From: Craterostigma plantagineum | Taxonomy: Eukaryota; Streptophyta; Magnoliopsida; Lamiales; Linderniaceae | Reading direction: 5' to 3' | Assembly: GCA_027422505.1 (NCBI GenBank) | Contig: JAPQWV010000628.1 | Span: forward strand, 1 to 64,000 | DNA length: 64,000 nucleotides | Shown: positions 56,088 to 64,000 of the stretch, piece after piece | How the letters are laid out: every line of letters begins with the position of its first letter | How positions within the stretch are numbered: the first letter of the stretch is position 1 | Program-made: the position numbers and the translations under genes | Notes under the pieces: model-generated | The model's input: the letters and a program-made list of their open reading frames with translations, nothing else | Told to the model about the DNA's origin: nothing | The model's database searches: none

Positions 56088-56577
56088 CGTGGCGAAGTAG
56101 ATGTCCGCCAACGTCAGCTTCTCGAAGTCCACACCTTCCACGTCGCTAGCCAACTCCTCCAATGCATGCTTGACGTGCGACATGCAGACTGTTGATCTTC
56201 CGCCAAAATGTGTCGCCGTGAATTCTGAGTCACGATTCAGCGGTGGTAGTTCGCCGTACTTGAGCCCGGTGATTAGGCAATACTCCGATATTGAAAATCG
56301 GAGTGGTTTGTTGCCAACAATCATCAACAGCTCTTCGCGGTTACGCAGCGTCGTCTGCCTCTGGATAAGGTATCACAACATCTGGGACGAGAGGTTAAAA
56401 TCCGGTTCGGCACTAACAAGGCGGCCGAACGGACTCTCGGTCCTAAAAATCTCCAACTCGTGGTGGTTCAGACACAATCTTATCAGATGGTTGGCCTCGT
56501 CGTATAACGAGGTCAAAGTAACACGACAATCAGGAACTTCGTCCCCTGTGCCCACCTGCTTCTTCATCACAACCTAA
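56088..56577 (-). pseudogene. DUF1985-type transposon protein, N-terminal part
   Basis: Minus-strand reading from MKKQVGTGDEVPDCRVTLTS through SPFGRLVSAEPDFNLSSQML and NREELLMIVGNKPLRFSISE to CLITGLKYGELPPLNRDSEF, then FEKLTLADIYFA, where the solo LTR begins at 56087. One frame change at about 56345-56370 separates the two halves. The core (V-NKPLRFS--EY-LITGL) is DUF1985, found with a Ulp1-like cysteine protease domain in MULE-encoded plant proteins. The Ulp1 half is missing. With the MURA gene it supports a Kaonashi-like MULE. Confidence 0.75.
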
Positions 56578-56639
56578 TTTATATGTAAAACACATTTTAG
56601 CTAACTACGTTATATGAATATGGAAAATAAAAAACCCTT

Positions 56640-57060
56640 ATGCATAGATGCGCAGGGGACCGCATCGCATATGGAGAGATTCAAGCACAGATGCACATGA
56701 GATTCCTACGCATCTGCGCGGTCCCAGCACGGGTCCCCTGCTCATAGCGCTCGGGTCCCTTGCTCATAGCGCACGGGTCCCGTGACATTGCGCGTGCGCA
56801 AGGTCAGTGACCCGCGCGTTAAGTGCAGAGGACCCGAGCTGTATGAGCAGGGGATCCGTGCTAGGACCATCATCTTATGCGCGGGTTCGATGAAATACGC
56901 ACAGGTCCCCTGCTCATAAGCGGGGGTCGTGTACTTGCAAGCACGGGGCCCATGCATTAAAAAGCGACGTATGCTTGCAAACACAGGTCCTATGCTTGCA
57001 AGCACGGGTCTTATGCTACTAGGCACGGTCCTATGCTTGCAACCACGGGTCCGCACCAAA
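56640..57060. repeat. GGGTCCCNTGCTCATAGCGC degenerate repeats (right set)
   Basis: About fifteen variants of GCACGGGTCCCCTGCTCATAGCG and, later, TATGCTTGCAAGCACGGGTC. Lies just upstream of the DUF1985 start, as the left set lies at the 5' end of the transposase gene. Confidence 0.6.
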
Positions 57061-57478
57061 TTAGGGTTTCCCAGATCCCCTTCTCGGATTAAATTGAAGA
57101 AGACAACGAGTAGAATAAATACCTTCACTCTTTGGGTGTTCTCGTCGATTGAGGTTCGGATTTGGGTTTGAGTTGCAGAGAAAATGATTTGCAGTGCACG
57201 GAAATGTGCAGGAGAATGACTGAATTGAATTGAAAGTGAAAGTGGGTATTGTTTTACTTTTACTGGTCTATCACGGTACTGATGCTTCAGCAGTAAAACC
57301 TGTAAACCCTTTACCTTAATTTTTCCGTTGATGTGTTGTTGATGTTGTTGATTACCATTAAATAAAGGTAAAATAGTCTTTAGCGCAGAGTTTGTCAGGG
57401 TATAAAGGTAAAATTCGATTTTGGGTGCTATTTTTTAAAAGATGACCAAGTCAAAGGCTATTACTTAAAAGAAATGAC

Positions 57479-58563
57479 TATTCTATGGGTGGTTCTCACT
57501 ATTGTTGTACTACATTATTTTTGTTAATAACATTTGTAATTAATTAGAGAATGTCAAATGTTTTTTTCATTACTACGCAGATTTCAGTTTCAAGCTTGGT
57601 GAAAAATACGACAATTCAACTGAGCATCAACGTCGACGCGGGACAATTCCTCACTCGGCGCCGGTAATTTCACTTCCTAACCGTCACTTCTCAGGGAGGA
57701 AGCATGGGCCTGGCCGTGGAAACGAGTCTCAACATATGTGGGCTCAAGAGTATCCGAAAAAATGCGAATAAGTAGCATACAAGTAAATATGTAGGTTCGA
57801 AAGTAGAAGTGTGTGTAAAGTTGTAGGCTCGTAAGTATTGAACTTCATTGAGTAAATGAAATATGTAGGCTCGGATTGTTAGTGAACAACGACAAATGAA
57901 TAACATATGTAGGTTCGGTTTGGATCAAAATTCCAAACCGCTACATATGAATGAGACATATGTAAGTTTGTAGGTTCGGGGTGTAACCGATGTGCAAAAT
58001 GTGGGTCCGTGGTGCTTTAGTATCATTTGTATTATACTTTTGCATAAGTATTAATTATTCAGGTTCGATTACGATTCCCTCGGATAGGCAAGAATGACTT
58101 TAAGTCATATTTATGGGGGTCGAAATGAAATTTATGATAATACAATCTTATCTCATTTGGTATAGATAAGCTCTCCCTTTTTCTAAATCTCAACAAGAAA
58201 ACCTCGGAAGGTCTTCACAAAGAGGGAAGTGTAAAGCAGACGCAAATCACCAAAGGACCACCTCAAAACTACCCTTCTTTAGATCCCCTAATTTTGTTAT
58301 TTCTGCGATTCGTGAATTTTGATTGTGCCTTGCTTGTGCCGTCTTAATTTGGTTTCAGATCTGCGAAGATGTAAGGATTATAAATAATCGTATATCAGAT
58401 GAACAATTTGCTTACCAACGTTTCCTTGAGTGAGGCTATCTCAGATGAACAATTTGCTTCAAATGAAAAACTTGTCAGCCATTTCTCCTTGTTCCTAAGA
58501 TTGTTAGATCAGGCAATTGAAAATCTTTACCTTTCTGCTCTACAGCACAGCAAGTGAAAAGCT
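57479..58563 (+). other. Upstream region of CW-MBD copy C
   Basis: 57560-57720 is related to 41500-41620 in inverted orientation. 57725-57985 holds the motif array described separately. 58190-58560 is leader-like and contains a partial repeat of ATCAGATGAACAATTTGCTT (58395 and 58438). Confidence 0.45.
57725..57985 (+). promoter_or_regulatory. ATATGTAGGYTCGG motif array upstream of copy C
   Basis: Six copies of ATATGTAGGYTCGG and close variants (about 57735, 57790, 57823, 57862, 57905, 57970), 580-830 bp before the ATG at 58564. Mirror of the block A array at 40985-41220. Could be a promoter array or a transposon relic. Confidence 0.45.
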
Positions 58564-59556
58564 ATGGAGTTGGTCGTTCAGTGCCGTAGATGCTCAAAGT
58601 GGAGAATCATAACCACGAAGGAGAAGTACGAAGAAATACGAGAGCGTATTAGGGAAGTGCCTTTCTTTTGCGAACATGGAAGGGAGTGGAAGCCCGAACT
58701 GTCCTGTGAAGTCGTGACTGATATCGAACACGATGAGACTAATCTTTGGATCGTCGACACGCCCAACGTTCCTATGACTCCTAGCTAGGAACGCCGTCTG
58801 ACATTCAGAGAAATAACAAGCCCAAAATTAGCAGATGTGTGAGTATCAATCGAACCTTCATTCTGTATTTTTTTTTCCCTCCAACTGTAGTTTTTTAAAG
58901 CTATTGATTAACAGTGTAACCTCGGTAGTTTCATATACTAATGGGGATGTTATTTTTCACTCCACAGATACTATTACCCACCTGGTGGACGATAGAAGTT
59001 AAGGTTGAAGGCAGATATCCGCAGGTATAATATACTATAATATACTATAATATAATATAATATAATATAATATAATATAATATAATATAATATAATATAA
59101 TATAATATAATATAATATAATATAATATAGTTAATCTCTTACGACTGTCGATCATTATCAGCGTCAAAGTTATTAATAAGTTACATTATATGGTGCTTTG
59201 TAATTCCAAGGTACCTTGATGAAAATCCCGAGTACAGAGATGGCATCAGCGTAGAGATGTTCTGCTTCAAATCGCCAAAGGTTTTCGAAAATTATACGCC
59301 TCCCAGCAATCAATCAGCAGAAGTTACAGAAGGTGACTTGAAAAAACATATGTTTTATCGCATCATATCGAACATAATCTTGGAAAGACAGAATGTATGA
59401 TTTGTCTGTCTGATCTGAACTCTCTATCAAAGTCTCTCTCTGATAATCCATTGCTTGTTTTTTGTCAAGGTGGAGATATATGAGTCGAGTGGATCATCAA
59501 GTGATGAAGACGATCCACAGTGGCGTGGAGAAGAAGATGATGATGATGAAGTTTGA
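58564..59556 (+). pseudogene. CW-type zinc finger/MBD protein, copy C (two stops)
   Basis: The most complete copy, four exons with GT-AG borders: 58564-58838, 58968-59024, 59211-59332, 59470-59556. Exon 1 encodes the CW finger (VQCRRCSKWR, VPFFCEHGREW, ELSCEVV; four Cys) and the start of the MBD (ERRLTFREITSPKLADV). Exon 2 has YYYPPGG, exon 3 RYLDENPEYRDGISVEMFCF and exon 4 an acidic tail (SSDEDDPQWRGEEDDDDEV). This is the architecture of Arabidopsis MBD1/2/4/12-type proteins, nuclear readers of chromatin marks. An in-frame TAG at 58786-58788 replaces the conserved Trp before ERR, and another TAG lies in exon 2. Without them the protein would be about 180 residues. Truncated to 74 residues as it stands. 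Confidence 0.75.
59028..59132. repeat. (TATAA)n microsatellite in copy C intron 2
   Basis: About 20 uninterrupted pentamer units after three TATACTATAA-type units, just past the exon 2 donor. Confidence 0.9.
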
Positions 59557-59689
59557 TTGAGATTCACGGGCTTTTGGCTAACCATTGAAGTGAGTGGGAA
59601 ATTTGAGATTTTTTTATGGGTGTGAATAAATTATGATGCTATAGATTGACAAATTTGGATGAACAATCTTTTGAAGGAAAACTTCGCCA

Positions 59690-60596
59690 AGTTTATGCCT
59701 TCTCTGCGCTGAGGGTTTTCGTCCAAGTACCTTGAAATGAAAGCATCATGTTTTTATAAGGAAATTAATAACTTGCTGCATAAAATGATCGAAAAGTTGT
59801 CAAGAGATTAACCGCATTGTTTATACCTTCGTATTTCAGCCTTAGACCTAAACATTTTGCCCCACGGAGCGTAATAGTACCTGTAGATGTAGAGCCAATC
59901 AAAAAAATGGGAGAGAAAACAGTTCCCATTAAGTTTTTCTTTCGTTTTCTCACCTTTTTGTGAAGTAATTAGTCTTCCTTAGTTTAAGTGTAAACTAAAA
60001 CAAGATTTTCTTTTCTTTCCTTACTTCCATCAACCAATACGAAAAGTTGCAAAGCATCAATATTGTGTAAATTATTAATAACTTGCAGTGCAGGCTGATA
60101 ATGATCGAAAATAGTCAAGATATAACTATATTATTGTTATACCTGCATATATCGGCCTTTGATCTCAACCTTTGTCGTCCAGAAGGCAAGTAATAGTACC
60201 TGCGGAGAGTCAAAAATAACATCCCCATTCGTATAGACTACGGTTTTTTCATCGACTTTTCGCGACCGACTTGATCCATAACATCAAAAGACAGTTGTCG
60301 AAAGAGAAAAATAAAATAAAAAGGGAGTTCGATCGATACTCACACATCTGCTAATTTTGGGCTCGTTATGTCTTTGAATATCAGACGTCGTATGTTGGGC
60401 GTGTCGACGATCCAAAGATTACTCCCATCGTGTTCGATATCAGTCACGACTGCACAGGACAGTTCGAACTTCCACTCCCTTCGCTGTTCGCAAAAAAAGG
60501 CACTTCCCTAATACGCTCTCGTATTTCTTCGTACTTCTCCTTCGTGGTTATGATTCTCCACTTCGAGCATCTACGGCACTGGACGACCAACTCCAT
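59690..60596 (-). pseudogene. CW-MBD protein, copy B (frameshifted, exon 2 duplicated)
   Basis: Minus-strand, tail-to-tail with copy C. Exon 1 60344-60596 (MELVVQCRRCSKWRIITTKE, SPKLADV, donor GTGAGT) lacks one base near 60490 and about 24 bp before RRLIF. Exon 2 60143-60199 is intact (YYYLPSGRQRLRSKADIC) and has the same 57-nt length as in copy C. A second, diverged exon 2 follows at 59827-59880 (YYYAPWGKMFRSKAEIR). An exon 3 start lies at 59690-59730 (RYLDENPQRREG). So this copy holds remains of two MBD genes or an internal duplication. No intact reading. Confidence 0.7.
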
Positions 60597-62480
60597 AGCT
60601 TTTCACTTGCTGTGCTGTAGAGCATAAAGGTAAAGTTTTTCAATTGTCTAATATTATTACCTTATAGGAGGAACAAAGAGAAATGGCTGACAAGTATGGT
60701 GATAAACAGAAAAGAATTGTCCATCATTGGGTTATAGACCTTAACAATTAGCTAAGATGCCAAACAAAAACTAACTCGCCATCATCAAAACAGTAATATA
60801 CCGTCGTACACATTGCATAAAAGCGTAGAGGATATGAAACGATGTGCTGATAGAGAAGACAATTGGGGTGAAACTTGTAAAATTAGGTTCACTGTAGCTT
60901 CATTTGCTTGAGGAAGAAAAGTAGTGCCCTTTTACGGAAAAATAAAAGAAAAAATGAATTTTGTTCAAGAAAGGGTGCATAACTGCCAAAGAAAACCTGC
61001 ATTCTTCCTAACTGTCCCGAAAACTAAAAAAAAAAAAAACATCATCAAATTCCAGTAATGTGTAAAAAAAAAAAGAGAAGGCAGTTAAAACAAAAAAAGA
61101 AAAAATCGAAAATCGTCACCAGGATTGCATGATCATTTACAATCCATTTATATCTTTGCATATCAAAAACACGAATAATTAATTATGATGTCAAAGCATA
61201 ATACAAATGCAATCAACTAATCTATCTTCATTGTGAAAATAGCACTAAGCTTTGAGTTTAGCAGTGTTTAAGCTCTCAATTTCTCAGATATGTGTTATCT
61301 ATATGATCATCTGTGCTCCCAAGGGCCAAATCTTGCAAACAGGTCCTAGATCAGTCCGATTTTAGTGGGTATTTGAAGAATTCATACCTAAAATTAATCC
61401 AAATCAGTAATAATCTGAAAGAAGAAAAGATAAGGATTACCTAGATGAAGCTTTGTACCAGTACCCAATAACAAGCTCATAACCCTAGCCGACGAGATCG
61501 ATTTCAATTTCGTATCATGATCATCTCGAAAACGACGAAGTTTATTTCATTCTTCGACTCCAAGGACGCTTGAAAGATTGGAGATACGGGATTGAAGCCT
61601 AATGAATCGAGTGGATCTTCAAGCGGTGACAACGGTGCGATTTGAAGTGAAATTGCGATGATTAATGCGTTTGAGGAACTTTAACAGTTTTCGCTCTCAT
61701 GAATTATTACATTGTCTTTGATAACTTCTTCACATTCCCAATACAAGGAAGAAAGAACACTGAGCACAGAGAGCATCGAAGATCTGAATAAATAGTTTTC
61801 TGTTTAACGTTTTTCTAGGGAAGATGAGAAGGCCCATTAGTCTAGCATTGTCCTTCTCTTTGATTCCTTCCTCACCCTTCATTTATCATATAACTACTTT
61901 TTTTTCTATTCCTTTTTAAGGTGGTAGTTGATTTACAATCTATTCTTTAACAAAGAATCAATTTTAATTTCTATTGTCTTGCTTTTTTAATTGCAAAGTT
62001 TAGTCAATTTTTGTTACTGAAAAAAAGTTCAGTTTTTCAATTTGCAAATATTATGGTGAATTTAGTTATAGCGGCGCTATATCCGGAATTATACGTGACA
62101 AGTTTAATTAGAGTTATCGACATGACTATTTAGCATAAAGCTCCAAATTGTAGTAGATTAATTTCATGTGGCATTTTCACTAAATATGAATTTAATCATT
62201 TATGACAAGTTAGAAGAGTTCATAATAATCAATGGCAGTAAAAATCATGTTGCATCTGTTTTCCACGCCTTCTATTATTTAATATAACTAATTATTTTAT
62301 TTATTTTCGGCGGGCCTGCTGGCGGCATGCCGGTCCCTCCCCGCCAATGCCCGCGGCCCGTAGGGCTTACCTGCGGGCTTATGATTTTATAGCCCGCCCC
62401 GTCAGGTCCGCGGGCCCGTTTACAGTACTAGTGTTTGAATTTGCGGTGGTAAGAGAACATTTAGTCCACTTATTGAATTG
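60597..62480 (-). other. Duplicated upstream region of copy B
   Basis: Aligns with 38000-40930 in order: 60670/38030, 60950/38290, 61360/39200, 61760/39290, 61950-62270/40090-40440. It lacks the 700-bp TIR element and the MITE of block A. It has its own 130-bp GC-rich insert at 62305-62420 (CGGGCCTGCTGGCGG...GCGGGCCCG). No coding signal. Confidence 0.6.
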
Positions 62481-63110
62481 TGGGTATCAGTTGAAGATGC
62501 TGTGACGGGAAAAAAAATAGAATAAAACGCAACTCAAAGAAAATAGAATAAAACTCAACTCAAATGAACATGTATGTTGAATGTTGAAGAAGTTTCTTTA
62601 ACATAAACAAACAGTTTCCGAAGAAGTTAACAAATAGAAGTTTTTCAACGATATTTTGTCAATATAGTATCATAAGTTTTTCACACCATCCATAAAAAAG
62701 TCCCAAATAAACCCACGTCAATGGTGAGCCAAAAGCCACTTAACCTTTTCTTCATTTAAACATTTTCAGTAAATCTCTCTTCTTTGGTGAAAAAGTTGAA
62801 ACATTTTCAGTAAAGCTTTCTCTGTGATGAGGGTTTTCGTCCAAGTACCTTGAAATGAAAGCATCATGTCATTTTTTTGAGTAAATTAACAACTTGCTGC
62901 AGATTACACATGATGAGAGCTCTTTCTTTCCAAATTACTTTATTTCGGCGAATTTCGTACCACAATAACATTGACATAAACAATAATAAGTCTTGGAAAA
63001 CATTCTACAAACACCAAATCCGAGCGAATCACACATAGTAACGAGGAAGAAAAAAATAAAAGCAACATAAGTAACCATTGAAACCTCAATTAATCTTACA
63101 ACCTCCCCTT
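62481..63110 (-). pseudogene. Further MBD exon 3 scrap in spacer
   Basis: 62825-62855 on the minus strand reads RYLDENPHHRE after a TTTCAAG acceptor. It shares the flanking AAAGCATCATG...TAACAACTTGCTGCA with 59690-59780, so a further diverged gene copy once lay here. The rest of the spacer shows nothing recognisable. Confidence 0.45.
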
Positions 63111-63120
63111 TTTTGAGAAC

Positions 63121-63239
63121 CTAATCGAGGAGCTGTCCACGAGGAAGATACTCCATTACCACGAATATGTCCATTGGCATTTCGACTAATTTGTAGATTG
63201 GATGGATGAAAAGTCGGCGTATTTCGATATCTCTTCTAA
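63121..63239 (-). pseudogene. SnRK1/AMPK-like protein kinase exon fragment
   Basis: Minus strand, after a plausible acceptor (AATGCATGCAG): RRDIEIRRLFIHP, IYKLVEMPMDIFVVMEYLPR, GQLLD then a stop. This fits the helix C to hinge segment of plant SnRK1 catalytic subunits (pattern RREIKILRLFMHPHII-LYEV-ETP-DI-VVMEY--GELFDYI). A two-residue gap follows HP. The Lys and Asp catalytic parts lie in exons not present here. Only one exon of about 40 codons survives, next to the CW-MBD cluster. Probably a captured or orphaned gene fragment. Confidence 0.6.
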
Positions 63240-63469
63240 CTGCATGCATTGAGGGATTGTTGAGATTACAAATTTAGCTTTTTCCACACTGAATAAATCA
63301 AAACTATGAGGAAAACACCTAATGTATCAAGATGCTATCTTTTCACCATCGTCAGTTGATACCAATGTTTTAATAAGCGCATTGCGTGATATGTCGTGTT
63401 TTAGTGCCGATGTTGCGTAACGTAAAAAACATATCGTATTGCTTGAGCTTTTTGGGCAGACCACTTTTA

Positions 63470-63470
63470 G

Positions 63471-63508
<38 letters not shown>
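63470..63508. repeat. (TA)n microsatellite, left of MITE
   Basis: About 18 TA units, continued at 63895-63927 on the other side of the MITE. Confidence 0.85.
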
Positions 63509-63511
<3 letters not shown>

Positions 63512-63891
63512 GTTTGCTATGGTGCCCACCTACCGTGAGCAACCACCGTGAGCACCATAAGCAAATCTCTCAATTTTTTGCTTTATTTTGATTCCCACAC
63601 CGCCAACACCTCCGTAGATCCTCTCATATCCATTGCTAACATAAATCGCCATCAACAACACGTCAATTTTTAAGAAAATCATCACATCAGTACGTCGTCC
63701 ACATGTGAATAATAAATAATGAATTTTCTTAAAAAGTAACGTGTTGTTGATGGCGATTTATGTTAGGAATGGATATGAGAGGATCTACGGAGGTGTTGGA
63801 GGTGTTGGGAATCAAAATAAAGCAAAAAATTGAGAGATTTGCTTATGGTGCTCACGGTGGTTGCTCACGGTAGGTGGGCACCATAGCAAAC

Positions 63892-63894
<3 letters not shown>
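63509..63894. mobile_element. Near-perfect palindromic MITE inserted in (TA)n
   Basis: 386 bp. The first about 175 bp (GAGGTTTGCTATGGTGCCCACC...) recurs inverted at the end with only a few mismatches. The centre (about 63675-63720, ATCACATCAGTACGTCGTCC) is unpaired. Both sides are TA repeats, so it targeted TA. The ends resemble the MITEs at 19159 and 19559 (GAGGAATGACATAGTGCTCACC). Would fold as a long hairpin if transcribed. Non-coding. Confidence 0.8.
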
Positions 63895-63929
<35 letters not shown>

Positions 63930-64000
63930 AAAGCAAACAATCAATTTGAAATGATTTTTAATTATAAAAATAAATATTAATAAAAAATAACATTTAGATA
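63895..64000. other. (TA)n and AT-rich window end
   Basis: (TA)n to 63927, then AT-rich DNA to the window edge. Nothing else seen. Confidence 0.6.

Larger units (their letters stand above)
42804..57478. mobile_element. Large MULE (MURA + DUF1985) with nested insertions
   Basis: Proposed limits rest on an imperfect inverted pair: AATAGCACTCTTGACTTATTTTTTTGGTCA at the left and the complement of GACCAAGTCAAAGGCTATT at about 57450-57470. Inside are a MURA-type transposase (+), a DUF1985 gene (-), and GGGACCC-rich repeats next to both genes and in the middle. This resembles Kaonashi-type MULEs that pair a transposase with a Ulp1/DUF1985 gene. After removing the copia-type element (5.6 kb) and the solo LTR (3 kb), about 6 kb remains. 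Limits are tentative. Confidence 0.45.

Noticed and set aside
62305..62420. GC-rich patch considered as an rRNA or organelle fragment
   Set aside because: It repeats GCGGGCCCG-type words and shows no rRNA landmark; more likely a small insert.

Overview
This is nuclear DNA from a flowering plant, probably a dicot and possibly an asterid. The evidence is spliced genes with plant families (GDSL esterase, terpene synthase, plant CW-MBD proteins, a SnRK1-like kinase scrap), AT-rich spacers, and a dense nest of plant-type transposons (Ty3/gypsy, Ty1/copia, TR-GAG, MULE, hAT, MITEs). The species assignment is inference only. No gene in the window reads through intact. All host-type genes carry frameshifts, stops or deletions, so this looks like a decaying, heterochromatin-like interval.

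Layout. 1-720: tail of a chromovirus (chromodomain plus LTR). 1105-1698: transposon-like ORF on the minus strand. 2089-8960: GDSL esterase pseudogene (+) whose second intron (2716-8398) holds a 5.04-kb hAT-like foldback element (2776-7819, 8-bp target duplication). The two arms of that element are inverted copies of one sequence that resembles an endogenous pararetrovirus. 9078-13224: a complete TR-GAG element (two GC-rich LTRs, gag only). 13253-15785: sesquiterpene synthase pseudogene (-) with the canonical seven exons. 16350-22650: LTR debris and MITEs.

22656-34704: a 12-kb Ty1/copia element (-) with near-identical 2.2-kb LTRs and a perfect TATGT duplication. Gag, protease and integrase remain, but reverse transcriptase is replaced by an unrelated segment. 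35483-36117: plant-mobile-domain pseudogene. 37600-41250 and 57560-62500: duplicated blocks carrying broken CW zinc-finger/MBD genes in alternating orientation, with a shared array of CCGARCCTACATAT motifs upstream of copies A and C. Between them, about 42804-57478, lies a large MULE with a MURA transposase (+) and a DUF1985 gene (-). The transposase is split by a 5.6-kb copia-type element that carries only a coiled-coil ORF (45609-51248, GTATC duplication). The DUF1985 gene is cut by a 3-kb solo LTR (53132-56087). 63121-63239: SnRK1-like kinase exon fragment. 63509-63894: near-perfect palindromic MITE.

The genes form no pathway; the window is a record of nested insertions. The most unusual items are the pararetrovirus-like foldback inside an intron, the CW-MBD cluster with its upstream motif array, the coiled-coil-only LTR element, and sequence modules (CACGGCCGTGA; TCGATCGA) shared between otherwise different retroelements.
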